A DNA stretch of 64,000 nt from Atrina japonica (GCA_030159075.1 BROG01000395.1:496001-560000); one strand, 5' to 3'. Counted from the first letter of the stretch, positions 10,093 to 22,502 are shown. Translations and numbers: made by a program. Notes: generated by a model not told the origin, from the sequence alone.

Positions 10093-11089
10093 AGGGGCAT
10101 TAATTGTGTTTACTCCTGTTGATTGGAAAAGACGGCCAACTTCACACATCCCTCTATGACAAACGAGACGATTTCAGTTTCCATATCACAAACTTCCCGT
10201 TTCTAAGTAGTAATATTCCATCTTCTTCTGCCTATGGCGTTTTCATTTCACAGCTTATACGTTATGCCAGGGCATGCTCTTCTTATGAATGTTTTATTCT
10301 GAGAGCTAAACGACTAGCCAATAAACTACTTACACAAGGTTACGTTGTTGAACGCTTGGAGTCGTCGTTTAAGAAGTTTTATGGTCAATACGGGGATCTT
10401 GTTAAACATTAAGAAATCCCCCTCTCAGAGATTTTAGATAGTATTCTGGATCACAGCCAGAGATAGTAACTCCGTTTCACCAATCATGCTTTTCACCGAG
10501 CTTGACCTCATCACCAAACTTGACCGTTCTACCGAATTTGACCTGTGTATCGAACTAGAAAGGTTTCCATGGAACATTTGCGACGGGTGTGGCATGTCAG
10601 CAGAAGACGCTGACTCCTTCCGGACACCTGGTCTTATCCCGTTTGGGATTCGTAATTGTTCTTCATGTTGAGACCATTTGCACATCTAATTCGTCGTGTT
10701 ATAATGGAATTGAGTTTTGATTATTGATTGGTACTTCTTCATTTTACTTTCTCCTTTAAAATTCTACATTTTTACTACGTAGATTGATAAACAATAACAA
10801 AACAGAGATATATAAAGGCATAAAAATTCTTAGATTCTTATATATTTTGTGAAAATTATTTGTAAAACTCAGGTTTGGCACTTTTTCAATTTCATTTGAT
10901 TAACTCAACATTACTAAATGTATATAAACACCACACTGAACCTACCTAACCTTAATTTCTCGTTACATATAGGAATATAACAATTTTTTACGCATGTTTA
11001 TAGCATTTAGTTGTTATTGTACACCAAGTACAATTAGTAAAAGCAGAAAAAATTGAAATAATATTTAGTTAAACGTAGCTAGTGCTCCT
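10093..11089. mobile_element. TTAA-flanked MITE copy, interrupted by retroelement DNA
   Basis: The left end is ttaa-aggggcattaatt, with TTAA at 10089-10092. The right end is gtgctcct-ttaa, with TTAA at 11090-11093. 10740-11089 aligns along its length with the intact 393-bp copy at 47618-48010 (caataac, aggcataaaaattctta, ctcaggtttggcactt, gattaactcaac). About 630 bases between ~10109 and ~10738 are foreign to that copy and contain the retroelement end listed separately. TTAA duplication is typical of piggyBac elements. Confidence 0.8.
10110..10670 (+). pseudogene. 3' end of a retroelement reverse-transcriptase frame
   Basis: A frame entering at ~10113 reads LLLLIGKDGQLHTSLYDKRD, then DFSFHITNFPFLSSNIPSSS, AYGVFISQLIRYARACSSYE and LLTQGYVVERLESSFKKFYG. 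I recognise this as the C-terminal part of a reverse-transcriptase protein that recurs in marine invertebrate genomes. The element class (non-LTR or other) cannot be fixed from this piece. An in-frame TAA at ~10409 stands where a tyrosine codon is expected; the homologous reading continues for about 12 codons (EIPLSEILDSILDH). The following ~220 bases, including ggtgtggcatgtcagcagaa, look like its 3' non-coding end. It is 5'-truncated and dead. Confidence 0.8.
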
Positions 11090-11093
11090 TTAA

Positions 11094-12439
11094 ATAAATA
11101 ATAAAAGCCACGCCCAGTCTTAGTCTTGAATAAAGAAATGTATAGCGTTATGTTCTATATAATGTTTCTATACTTTCAACCAAAATATTTCCAATGATAT
11201 ATATTACGGTTTTAAGAAAGCATATGGTATCTCAGAAACGATGTTTGTCTTGCACATTTTAATTAATGACTATTATCTTGAACTACGGAAGTATCAGTAG
11301 AACTCGTCTATTGAATAAACTCATTGTAAAATGTTACGTAATATACATTATAATAAATCTATTGATAGTACATATATTTCAATAAAATTTGATTTTGGGT
11401 TTTGTTTTATGCCACACTCATCAATTTTTCATTTAACGGTAGCCGTCAGTTTTTAATGGAGGAGAAGAGGACCCAGAAACAATGTACCCAGGAAGACACC
11501 ACCAGCCTTCTGCAAGTAAACTTTCTCACAAAAATCAGCTTAGGTTTCAGCAGGCTCAAACATACGCTGACTAGGAGAGAGAGAGAGAGAGACTTCATGG
11601 TTCAAAGCGTGGTGCTATTCGGCCACGGAGGCCCCATATTTCAATGTTAACGTGCGTGTCATTTTCAACACAGACGTATATAGGACATATGTCTCTGGTT
11701 TCAACAACAATGTTCTAGACTTCATTGTTACTAAAATCTGAGAGTTTGAAGGAGAATCACTCTCCCCGATTTTATTTCCATTGTTTTTGTATTCAAAGAT
11801 ATAACCTCGATGCTTCTTATGTAAGCAGACGATACCATTTTTTTCTGACTGTAAAAGGTTTTCAAAAAATGTTGAATTCTTCAGAAAGTTACTGTAATAA
11901 ATGAAAATTACTGGGTTTTTTTTAAATGGTGGTAAACTAGGCAAAAATGGCACATATAAAGGCTGATCAATTTTTGACAAGTATCAATTCTCAGAAGGGC
12001 TGTGGCTTGACATTTAATTTTTTTGTTTTGTTTTATGACTGAAATATATATCTTACTAATATTTTGCACAGACACATTATTTTTTCCCTTCAAATTATTG
12101 TAAATTAAAGCCTTGGGGCCAAAATCACAAAATTTACTCAGCCCTTAGGCTCAACTAAACTTTCATGATTTCAAGGTGAAGAACACACAAAATTTATGCT
12201 GCAACTGGGTACATATGTATGTTCATAAATTGATGGTATATGCAATGCAATTGTGAGTCATGATGGAAATTGTTGCTCACCTGAAGAAAATTTATATATA
12301 TAAATATCAAAAAATTGAGTACATACTCAAATTCTGAGTACCATACTCAGGTATTTATTCATTATTTACAAGAAAATTATCAAAATCATTTAAAGAGATT
12401 CGTATAAAATACACAAGGTTAGATATCTTTTATACACAC
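11094..12439. other. Intergenic, no gene seen
   Basis: AT-rich sequence with a short (GA)n run at 11573-11592 and a diverged copy of the tactcaa/ttgagta family at 12316-12365. Frames at 11402-11650 and 11615-11980 show no known domain. Confidence 0.5.
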
Positions 12440-12445
12440 TTTATT
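12440..12445 (-). terminator. Polyadenylation signal for MRPS33
   Basis: Plus-strand tttatt is AATAAA on the minus strand, about 200 bases after the MRPS33 stop codon. Confidence 0.5.
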
Positions 12446-12642
12446 TACAATCAAAATACAAGCTTCATCTTCAATTCAAGTCAAAGACAAGTTCATAAGT
12501 ACATGTACATGATATATATTCTAGATTTTGATAATGTACACCTCTAGTACTGGTTTCTGATCAGATAAACCCTTACTAGTTATCAGTTATGAAGCAGACA
12601 TATTGACATATTTTCACAGGTGGCGCTACTTGACTATATCAA

Positions 12643-12745
12643 TTATCTTGTTTTACTCCTTCTTCCTTCTCCTTTTTGGGGTGGACCTTTACCCCTCAAC
12701 CTTCTCTTCCTGGCCATCTCCTGTTTGAAATCCTCATGCTCATCC
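12643..12745 (-). CDS. MRPS33: MRPS33 coding exon 2 (C-terminal, with stop)
   Basis: 103 bases: one base completing the split Arg codon, 33 codons and TAA at 12645-12643. Acceptor AG is at 12747-12746 on the minus strand. The basic tail with PPQKGEG identifies it. Confidence 0.92.
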
Positions 12746-15700
12746 CTACAATAAATGTACAAAATTTCTCTCAGAAATTATTCAATGTAGAAATTCATAC
12801 AAGAAAATTAATACTTGATATAAACATGAAGCTGAAAGGGCATCACAAGTCACCAGAGTTAATCCTTACTTGTAGATCATGGGGGAGTCTATTGTTAGAT
12901 CTCACGGCAGTCTACTGTTAGATCTCGGGGGAGCCACTTTCAGATCTCCGTGGAGTCCATAGTTAGATCTCACGGAGAAGCAATGGTTAGGTTTTAGGGG
13001 ACTGAAATGCTTATGCCTCTGCGAAATGAAATGCTTAGGTCTCAGGGAAGTCCAATGCTTAGGGGAGTGAATGCAAAGGTCCCAGGGGAGTGAAATGCAA
13101 AGGTCTCAGGGGTGTCTTTGGGGAGTCCAATGCTATAGTTTCAGGGGAGTCCAATGCTTAGGTCTCAGGGGACTGAAATGCTTAGGTCTCAGGTTAGTCC
13201 AATGCTTAGGGGAGTGAAATGCAAAGGTCTCAGGGGAGTGAAATGCAAAGGTCTCTGGGGAGTCCAATGCTTAAGTCTCAGGGGAGTCTAATGCTTTGGT
13301 CTCAGGGGACTGAAATGCTTAAGTCCCAGGGGAGTCCAATGATTAAGTATCGGGGGAGTCAACTGTTTAGAGAACTCAGGGGAGTCCATCCTTTAGGTCT
13401 TAGGGGAGTCTACATTTTAGGTCTATGGGAATTTCCTCATGAAGATTTTAAGTAGGGGAATCCACCTTTTAGGTTTCAGGGGCCCATTTTACAAAAGGTC
13501 CTAAGTATTAGACTTAATTACTTAATTTTGTATAGGTCATAATTTATCTTTATAAATGTAGTAGGTAACAATACTCATAAACTATCAAGATCTTATTTGA
13601 AAATATGCAAAATACCTTAAAGCTGTCATCGTAACTTTTAAACAAGTTTTGAATTCGAAAAAAAAATTATAATGCCTTTGAAACACTCCGGAGGAATACA
13701 TTTATGCTAAATGTTATCAAAAGAAGTTGATTCTCAATTCCGCTATAAAAGGCGAGGCCACAGAATGATCGTTATTTCACACCTGTACTCCGAAAACGAA
13801 ACAATGGACAGATGACATGTAATCAAAACATATACTGTACTAAAATCATAAACATTCTGCATTTATTTTTACATCAAAGACGACAAGAAAGATAATAAAT
13901 AAATTCTATAATTAGTTTTAAATTCATCCTGCAGAAATGCGATTTATCTTATATCAAATAACTTTGTAAATACTATTCAAGCTGTATTTGATCAAATTCA
14001 TGCACAAAATTTTAAGATTCAAGAACTTTTCAAGGGAAAATTAAGTTTTTATCAAATTCAAGCACTTTTCATTTCTGTGCGAACCATGGTCTCAGGATAG
14101 TCCACTGTTTGGGTCTCAGGGGAGTCCAATGTTAGGTCACAGGAGTATCCAGTGTTTGGGTCTCAGGGGAGCCCAATGTTTGGGTTTCATGGGAGTCGAC
14201 TGATTGGGTTTCAGGGGAGTCCACTGTTTGGGTCTCAGGAAACTATACTGCTCAGGTCTTGGGGGAGTCCAATGTTTGGGACTCAGGGGAGTCCACTGTT
14301 TGTGTCTCAGGGGAGTCCACTGTTTAGGTATCAAAGTATATTCCATCATATAGGCTGATGGAAGTTCAATGTACGTCTTAATGGAGTCATCTTTAAGTGG
14401 AGGTCTTTGAGAATACCATGCAGAACACAATGACAGCATGGTTTTCTCATAGACTACTACTTAAATAATTGCATCATGTGAACACACAAATGATTCATGG
14501 TTGTCACCCACTATATATCTATTGCTCACCTGAGAACCATCTACAAATGGGGAAAGAAGACCAAGAAAAATGTGTACGCTGATTTGGCCAGGAAACACAA
14601 ATATTGCACTTTTAAGAAATTCATGAAAATATCTAAAAATTACATTTCAGCAAATTTTGGCACAAAAACATTTCTTTACCTATATACAAGTAAAACCATA
14701 ATGAATGCACCATAGTTAATACAAGGGGAGATAATAAAATAAATCACACAACAAGGGCCTGGCGCCCCTTAACCGTCACCTGAGCAAAACGAAAAAATTA
14801 ACTCACATAAGCATTGACCTGACAATTTCCGCCCTATTGACATCTTTGCATGCCAAACACTTTCTATCTACATTGTATTATACTTTTCAAGATAATGGGC
14901 AAAAGCATGAAAAATCCAATTAAAGGGGAGATAACTCCCATAAGCATTGACCAGACAATTTCTGCCCTGTTTACTTTTTTGTAGATGTTTGCATGCAGAT
15001 CATTATTGCTTCTTTCACTTTCTCTCCATCTACATGTATTATACTTTTCATGATGTCAAAAAAAAACCAGCCCAAAATATAAGAAATTAAAAATCAATTA
15101 AAAGGGGAAAAACTCCCATAAGGCCTAGGGTCGACCTGATAATATCAGCCCTGTTGACATTTATTGTAGATCTTTGCGTGCCAAACATTTTTGCTTCTTT
15201 CACTTTCTTTATCTATTATACATTTCAAGATCATGTAAACAAGCTAATTCCTAGAATTTATATCTCCTGTGTTCCCCCTTTCGTGAAGGGGTAATCATAT
15301 TGTAAGGTACATTGTAAACTTTTGAGGTTAGGTTGAAACATGTAATTTTTGACACAAGATGTATTGCTTAGAAATCGAACAAAAACTAAAGCATTATACA
15401 CAGGTTAGATATGTTATTGAACATGTATTATGGAATAAAGTGAACTGGTTGAAATAAGCACAGACTGAATATCATACACTTGTAATGATGCTATACAGAC
15501 CTGTGGTTAAACAACATTTTTCGTTAATCAAGGGGCTATAGCTCTGCAAAATAACGTCTGCCAAAAGCAATCAAACTTGGCTGAGTCCTATTGGTATTTA
15601 ACTTCGTTACCAAGTTTGAAGAAAATTGGATAATATTTGTTGCCGATATTGCTTGGAAATAACAGAAAATTACATTTTTCATTAATCAAGGGGCCATAAC

Positions 15701-18700
15701 TCCACCAAAGGTGGCGATCCAACTTGGTCGAGCCTTTTTGGCATTTAACCTTGATACCAATTTTGAAGAAAATCGGATAATATTTGTTGCCTAGGTTGCA
15801 CAGAAACAGCAGAAAATGACATTTTTTCGTTAATTAAGGGGCCATACATGTAATAATGTGCCCCAAAAGTGGCGATTAAACTTGGCAGAGCCCTTTAGGC
15901 ATTTAACGTTGTTACCAAGTTTGAAGAAAATCAGATAATATTTATTGCTGAGATTGCACAGAAACAAAATATGACAGAGGGACAGACCGACAAACCCAAA
16001 TTAATATCCAGAAAAGACATTTTCATTAATCAAGGTGCCATAACTCTGCCAAAAAAGGCAATCGAACTTGGTTGAGCCCTTTAGGCATTTAACCTTGTTA
16101 CCAAGTTTGAAGAAAATTGGATAATATTTTTTGCCGTTATTGCACGGAAACAAAGCATGACAGAGGGACAGATGGACAAACCCAAATTAATAATCCCCGT
16201 TTCGGCAAAAGTGGAGGATAAAAAACAGTCCAAAACATGAAAAATCCACTCAAAAGGGGAAATAATTCCCATAAGTGTTGACCCTACAATTTTCATCCCT
16301 GATGACTTTTTCGTAGATCTTTGTGTGCTGAACATTGCTTCTTTCACTTTCTCTCTATCTACATGTATCTTACATTTCAAAATAATGACAAAAAACATCC
16401 ATAACATAAGAAATCCACTTAAAAGGGGAAATAACTCACATAAGGGTTGACTGGACACTTTTGGCCCTGTTGACTTTTCTAGATCTGTAGATCTTTGTGT
16501 GCTGAACAATTTTGCTTCTTTCACTTAGACTCTATCTATTATACTTTTCAAGATAATGCCAAAAACATCCAAAAACATGAAAAATTCACCAAAAAAACAA
16601 GAAATACATATACCTATAACTCAGAGTAACGTCGACCTGACAATTTCCATCAAAATAAACTATTGGTAGATTTTTGCAAGCTGCTCTAGCTATTAAATAA
16701 AAAAATCTGCTAACTCATTCGTTCTATATTTTGCCATGGCAGCCATGTTTGGTCCTAGCCCATTTTTATCTACAAATTCTATGCCGATAATGCGGCTTGG
16801 TTATACTTCTTGTTAAAGGAGAAGAAATTTTACTGTACGGCAGCAGGTCACGAGGTATTAAGTGGGTGGGATATCTATAACTGATTTACAATTTCACACC
16901 TATAGAAAAGTTGTGAAACTTGCCTCCAGGCGATCGCTACTTGTATTCAGATTACCTGTCTGGATGTATGGGAACTCAAAGATAGAGGAAAAAAATCTTT
17001 ATATTGTTTAATGAGAAGTAGATCTGTGTTTTTAGGATTTTATTTGATGTTCTATTGGGTGCTATTTTTTTCAAGCATGTACATGCACGTACCAAATAAT
17101 GACTGACAATGTGTGCCATTGACACCAAAGTTTTCTTTATCATTACAGAGGTTTGTCTGTTTGAAATAAAATTTTAATTTTCAATAAATAGATCTACATC
17201 TACCTCATTTTAGTCTTATTTCTTAAAAAAAAACTTTACAAATTTTTATCATTCAGTGTTACCAGAGCACTCCTAGTTTTACATGCATACATCTATCACG
17301 CTTGTTTACCACAGGCTTTGAAACGACTGAAACTCTGACCTATGTGGGTGATAAAATAGAACAAGAGGCCCATGGGCCACATATCATTCACCTGAACTGT
17401 GTATCTTACAAATAAGGAAATCTCAATTTACAAATTAATATACCACTCCTTGGGAGTGGAGGAGACTAAAAAATGAATGAAAATGAAAGTAAAAAAAAAA
17501 TGTCAAAAACATGTCAAAAATTTATTTTCCAATTTCATGAAAAAAACCAGGAAATTGAATCATGCATCCATGTTAATCACTCAGATGCAATTACTATTTC
17601 AATTCATGTTCTGTTCTGGAGAAGAGAATGTTCAAAGAGGGGTATCCCCTTGAGGCCTCTTTTGCTCCACCCTGGATCCATCCCTTGGCTGATCTGGTCG
17701 AATTAACAAACTTGATAGAGGACCTTGAGTGCTTGCGTCCTATAAAGTTTCATAAAAAACACTTCAGCAGTTTTGAGGAAGAAGCTGACAGTGTGAAAGT
17801 TATCCCCTTCCAGTCCCCTTCATTTTTGCAGTCTTAAAAAATTCATAAAAAATAAAAAAAAAAAAAAATCCAGCAAAATTCTTTCAGGCAAGCATTCATC
17901 TAACTAATTACAGGTAAAACAAATAAAACAAATGCATCATAATGAATAATGGGGAGAAAATCAAAGAAATAATACAAAAATGAATGAAAATTACGAAGTC
18001 TATTAAATTAACAAACTTGAATCATACATCTATGTAGATCACTCAGATGCAATTAGTTTTTTAATCCATGCAGTTGTTAAAGAGGGGTACCCCCTGAGGA
18101 CCCTGGATCCACCCCTGGGCTGATCTGGCTGAAATGATCAATCTTGATAGAGGACCTGAGTACTTGCTTCCTATATAAAGTTTCATCAAAATCCCTTCAG
18201 CAGTTTTGGAGAAGAAGTTGAAAATGTGAAAAGTTAACGGACAGACAGATGGACGGACAGACGACAGACAAAAGTTCACTTGAACCTTCAGTCCAGGTAA
18301 GCTAAAAATAAAATGGTGTAAAATAATTTTAATTTGAAATTATACATGAAACTCATAAATATGAAATCATTAAAACATTCAATTCATATGATGAAAAATC
18401 TTTGTACAACAAATGTACTTTTAGAAGACAAGTAGTTGTTTTTTTTTTTCCAAGCACGTTCCTAGCAATGTGTCCCTTCCATCACAGTTTTTTTTTACAA
18501 ACTTTTTTTACTTGAAAACAATTTTATTTCGAATAAATACCTCATTTCTAAAACGAAACTTCACAATTTTTGGATCATTTAGGTTAACCATGAACGTCCC
18601 TAGTTTTACACGTGTTTAATGTTCGATTCACATAAGGTCTCGAGGCGCAGTAACCTTTTGATTAACATACATGTACGGATGATTCTACTCACTTTTTGGT

Positions 18701-20598
18701 TATGGCAAGTTGCACGAGAAAAACGTTTTATTCCTCACTGGATACTCTCATATGTATGGTGACAAGTAGGAACGATTACTCTAGCCATTGTAACTTTAAT
18801 GTTATGCTTTATAATACCTAAAATTTAAACTCCCCCAGGTCAAGAAAGGGTTCACAAGACTCCACCCTCGCCAGGTTATATATATGGATTTTACTATACC
18901 TCTCCGGCTTATGAAACTATTAAAACCAGATATATACATATATAAAGCCTGACAGGAAGAGACTTCATATATGGCGGCTAAAATTAAGTCATTTTATATT
19001 TTTATTTCTGAAGCAAAATTTCACATTTTTTTATCTTTTAGCTTTACTGTGGACGTCCCTGGTCTTACACGCGTATGTCTAACAAGCCTGTTTACCACAG
19101 GTTTTGATATGTCTCTGATCTAACTGTTTGTTTATTGTTGTTTAACGTCCCACTCAAGAATCTTTCACTCATATGGAGATGTCGCTGATCTAATAGACTG
19201 TATAAAATTATTATTGATAATCCCAAATAAGACATGCAACTCAAAAATATGAATTTATTAAAACTGATATCAAGAAAGTAAAATGAATTTGTCAATTTCA
19301 CATGAACTTACATTGAGTACCGCAGCGATCAATGGTTTGAGTGAATGTATGATGTTGAAAACGTGAAACGCCAATTTTAATTGTTTCTATACCAACCCCA
19401 CTCTTATTTTCTCACTTGACTGAACACACAGGTGACCCACAGAGTATATAATTTGAGTTACCTATACAGGTAATGGATGATCCCTTTAAGTTTGGTTCAA
19501 ATTGGCCCAATGGTTCTTGAGAAGTAGTAAAAAATGTCTAAAAATTTAAAAAGAAAAAAAGAAAATTTTCTGTTTACTTAGGTGTCTGTGACCATGACCT
19601 TTGATCTCATGACCTTGAAATTTTGTCAAAATGATTTTTAGATAATTCCTACAAACTTTCTCATATATCTTTGTATACAATTTTGAGTTATTAAACAATT
19701 TGTAATACAATTGTACCCTGTGTTCCTGATCCATCCCTTGGTGGTTAATTTATGGACAGATTTCATTTTTATTCAAAAACATCATAGATACATCTGTATT
19801 GACATTACAATCATGCATTCTAAATCTGAAAGTCATCTTTTCTCACTTGACTGAAGAAGATTTTTAAAGCTGTACCTAGTTTTGGTCCTTTTTGAGGCAC
19901 TTTGGGTACATGTACCAGCCCCTTTTCATTCACAAACTTTATGCAGCTTCACATGGGGATACTTCTAGCTGTCAAGTTTGGTTGAAATTGGCCCATTGGT
20001 TCTTGAGAAGAAGTCAAAAATGCCTAAAAATTAACAAGGCACTACAGACGACGACAACAGACAATTGCAATACAATGTAGGTCTTTCAGAACCTTTGGTA
20101 ATTATTTTGTAAAAAATAGTCTGCCATTTAATTCATTTTAGTGTGCTATTTAATTCATTTTACGAAAAATACATTAGTGCCAGAGTGAGAAAAATGTACT
20201 CATCCTGGATGAGTGAAAAATGGCATGTGGATGAGTATTATGGGACCTGTTATGGGGTAGGTAAAGATTTAACATTGCAGCAAAATTTTGAAAAAGGAGG
20301 AGTTCCTCAAATTGGAGGAAAATTATCATTCCCTGTAAATTCTAACATTTGTGAATCGCCACCTATATACATGTACGTACCTGTACAGTCCATGGTATGA
20401 TAAGAATGACATCAGTCTATCAAGCTTTTGGTACTCTGGGTAATATTGTGTGACTTCTGGCCTCTTATACACTGGTTTCTCACTGAACATTTGAACAACT
20501 CGCATTGTCTTTGGGTCATGTTTTAGAGTGACCTCATCAAAAATCCTTGCTGCAAGTTTACCCATCTTTTGAGCATACATGGAAGCTGCCTTTGCCAT
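12643..20598 (-). CDS. MRPS33: Mitochondrial ribosomal protein S33 (two coding exons)
   Basis: Small-subunit protein of the mitochondrial ribosome, acting in translation in the matrix. Coding exons are 20598-20381 and 12745-12643 on the minus strand. Exon 1 starts MAKAASMYAQKMGKLAARIF and ends SFLSYHGLY plus two bases of an Arg codon before the donor gtacgt. Exon 2 follows the acceptor tgtag and reads (R)DEHEDFKQEMARKRR, LRGKGPPQKGEGRRSKTR, stop. The joined product is 106 residues, the same length as human MRPS33, and shares its LGLYR-DEHxDF junction and basic GKxxPxKGEGKR tail. The phase-2 junction restores the frame exactly. An ag acceptor (tttattcag) 12 bases upstream of the ATG suggests a further non-coding 5' exon. 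The 7.6-kb intron carries minisatellites and dispersed repeats. Confidence 0.93.
12850..13490 (+). repeat. Minisatellite, ~24-bp unit, in the MRPS33 intron
   Basis: About 25 imperfect copies of a unit like ggtctcaggggagtccaatg followed by ctta. The interspersed change gtcc to gtgaa gives two subtypes. The reading frame at 13219-13455 is repeat translation. The array starts just outside MRPS33 exon 2, about 105 bases upstream of it in the intron. Confidence 0.92.
13491..14084. other. Unique intron sequence between two minisatellite blocks
   Basis: No gene or repeat family recognised. It separates two blocks of the same 24-bp minisatellite. Its right end (atcaaattcaagcacttttc at ~14050) resembles 36229-36248, which follows the 59-bp array. 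Confidence 0.45.
14085..14345 (+). repeat. Second block of the ~24-bp minisatellite
   Basis: About ten copies of ggtctcaggggagtccactg with gttt, the same family as 12850-13490 but mostly of the gtttggg subtype. The frame at 14137-14439 is its translation. Confidence 0.9.
14745..16620 (+). repeat. Two interleaved dispersed/tandem repeat families in the MRPS33 intron
   Basis: 14749 starts with acaagggcctggcgcccctt, a typical bivalve repeat start. Family A (~180 bp; aactcccataag, ttgacc, tagatctttg, cttctttcactttctct, cttttcaagat) has about three copies at 14800-15240 and two more at 16235-16560. Family B (~150-190 bp; attaatcaaggggccataac, ggcatttaacctt, accaagtttgaagaaaat) has four copies at ~15520-16190, between the family A blocks. 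Minus-strand frame 16081-16524 is repeat-derived. Confidence 0.8.
17365..18300 (+). repeat. Bivalve-type dispersed repeat, two related copies
   Basis: Starts acaagaggcccatgggccac. Two copies share gggctgatctgg, ttgatagaggacct, aagtttcat and cagttttgaggaagaag: 17470-17835 and 17960-18300. The second ends in gttaacggacagacagatgg-type simple sequence. The frames at 17473-17837 are repeat translation. Confidence 0.75.
18628..18890 (+). repeat. ~260-bp dispersed repeat (copy 1 of 3)
   Basis: Shares cagtaaccttttgatta, tatggtgacaag, aactttaatgttatgcttta and gtcaagaaagggttc with 40505-40725 (same orientation) and, inverted, with 43565-43820. Confidence 0.75.
19128..19195 (+). repeat. 5' fragment of a dispersed SINE-like repeat
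   Basis: tttgtttattgttgtttaac then gtcccactcaagaatctttc and tatggagatgtcg match the 5' part of the longer copy at 43078-43330. Confidence 0.7.
19400..20090 (+). repeat. Degenerate dispersed repeat copies
   Basis: Two related stretches share ttctcacttgactgaa, attggcccattggttcttga and gaagaagtcaaaaatg: ~19400-19560 and ~19835-20080. The second ends gcactacagacgacgacaac. Such phrases are typical tails of bivalve repeats. No gene seen. Confidence 0.6.
20381..20598 (-). CDS. MRPS33: MRPS33 coding exon 1 (with start)
   Basis: 218 bases: ATG at 20598-20596, 72 codons and two bases of the split Arg codon; donor GT at 20380-20379 in the context cag-gtacgt. The frame is open further on both sides, but the homology ends exactly at the donor. 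Confidence 0.92.
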
Positions 20599-20609
20599 TG
20601 TTATTTTTC

Positions 20610-20712
20610 CCTGAATAAATAAATAAACAAACAAATAACAAATGAATTGATAAATAAATAAACTGATAAATATATAAATAAATTGACTTATAAATAAATA
20701 AATAAATAAACA
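20610..20712. repeat. (AAAT)n-like simple repeat
   Basis: aataaataaataaacaaaca-type sequence just upstream of MRPS33 exon 1, on its promoter or 5'-intron side. Confidence 0.8.
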
Positions 20713-21002
20713 AGAGAGATATAAGTTTTTCCCCTGGCCTTTTTATATTTTAAAGTCATATAAGCTGTCTCAACGATGATTTTTTCCCCCACGACATCAA
20801 AACGAGAAAAAATATAAATTTTTATGATACAAATACATTATCTAACACGTTAAACATTGAAAAAGATCTTTTTTTTAAGTTAATTGTATAAAAAGTTTGA
20901 TTAGAATTTAGGTCTTCCAGTACTTTAAAAAATCTGTATTTTCATATGCAATGACCTTTCAGATAAACTCTTTTGCCAAATAAAATGCTCTTCATAATAG
21001 AT

Positions 21003-21200
21003 ACGTACTCAAATCTTGAGTACTGTACTCAACATATTTATGTGTTTTTTTTACAGGAAAATCTTAAGTGTGAAGCAAAAGTTTATATGTAAATGATTAA
21101 AAATCATAATATGTTTTCCTAGTTTTATAAACAATTTTATAGTCAAAATAATGAAATAAAAGTTGAGCTTGAGTATTGAGTAAATTTGGTTACTTCAGGC
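21003..21200. mobile_element. Small inverted-repeat element (tactcaa family)
   Basis: Left end tactcaaatcttgagtactg and right end gcttgagtattgagta are inverted relatives. The right ~75 bases equal the first bases of the window. Length ~200 bp, no coding content. Confidence 0.6.
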
Positions 21201-22223
21201 CCAGATTACATAAGAACTCGAAAATGATCTCTTGGGTCATGATCAGGAGTACACGTATCTCGGTCCATTCTTTCAGTAATCTTGACCCCATCACCCTCGG
21301 TGACATGTCGATTCCGAAATATAGTCCGACAGTAAAATCTCATGGCTATCAAGAGGATTAAACAGAACTAAAAGTCACTTAAATATTTGACGCAGTGTCT
21401 GCTTTGTCACCACGCAATTTGTAATAACTTTTTAAAAGCATCTTATTGGGGTTCAAACCCATCTTTTCTCCATTAAATTGGTCAAAATTGTGTCTTATCA
21501 TCCCAAACATTTTCCCCTATTTTTAATTCTCTGATTTTGAAATTTTTATTACAAATTGTGTCGTTATTACAAATTGCGTGGTGACACTGCTTCTCCTCTG
21601 CAGCGAGTTCATCGAAACTTGACGGGAAGTTTTCTACTTATCAAATATGGCCGCACTGGCTTCTGACTGAACATGCATGGATAGTGCTCAGTATGCGGAC
21701 CCACATCCACTTGGGTTATTTTTTACTGTTTGCGCTACATGGTTTGTATTTCAACGGTGGACATGTCGTTATTTCGTTTTGTCGCCCGAAATAATGGTAA
21801 TCCCGTTTTTTATTGGCGAAGGAGAAAAGATCACGACGATCATCGTTATGTCGGGATAATTAGCGGGGCGAAAAGACGACAGTTAGCGGGGCGAAAAGAT
21901 GAAGATTATCGTGACGTCGGCAAACAAAACGAAATTATCTAGCAAAAATCAGCCACCATATATTTCAGCCAGGAAACCCGCGGTAGTTTTAAATGTCTTA
22001 AGAGGAATGTAAACATAGATGTGGCTTGGAAATGGTACATGTATGATCAGAATCAACTTGCTATAAATTAGAAAGTGAAAATAGGCAAAATTTGCCACAT
22101 GTAATTTCCAGCTTCGATTGGATTTAGTTGTATAAAATGGTGTCAACTATTTCCGTTTTTAAGATATTTATTTTTCGTAGGACTTTAAAAGCAAGCGTTG
22201 ACACAAGTCATGTCAATCCTATC
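21201..22223. other. Non-coding; possible MRPS33 5' region
   Basis: No gene recognised. 21590-21960 is richer in CpG (cgttatgtcgggataattag, gcggggcgaaaag repeated at 21863 and 21887) and lies about 1 kb upstream of MRPS33 exon 1 on its 5' side. It could hold a promoter or non-coding first exon; that is inference only. Confidence 0.3.
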
Positions 22224-22502
22224 ATACTTCTGCCATCTAATCAAGTTGTTTTCCCAATGATTATGGTTGACATGCAAGATAAAAATAAGAAAACAAAAGC
22301 AAAAAAGTTTGTTTTATGCCCACCATATGACATTTTTGTCAATATGCAAGATAAATATGTTAACATGCAAATAATTATGTTAACATGTAACTTATTCATG
22401 TCAACATGCAACTTATACCTTGCATGTTGACATAAATAAGTTGCATTTGGTTGCATGTTGACATAATCGTAAAAATAACTCGCATGTAGATGGCAGAAGT
22501 AT
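22224..22502. mobile_element. MITE, 279 bp, TIR atacttctgccatct
   Basis: atacttctgccatct at 22224-22238 is inverted at 22488-22502. Inside, gttgacat and ttaacatg motifs recur in both orientations, making a largely self-complementary element. Frames on both strands are by-products. Confidence 0.8.

Noticed and set aside
13219..14439. Frames of 68-100 residues in the MRPS33 intron
   Set aside because: Translation of the 24-bp minisatellite on both strands.
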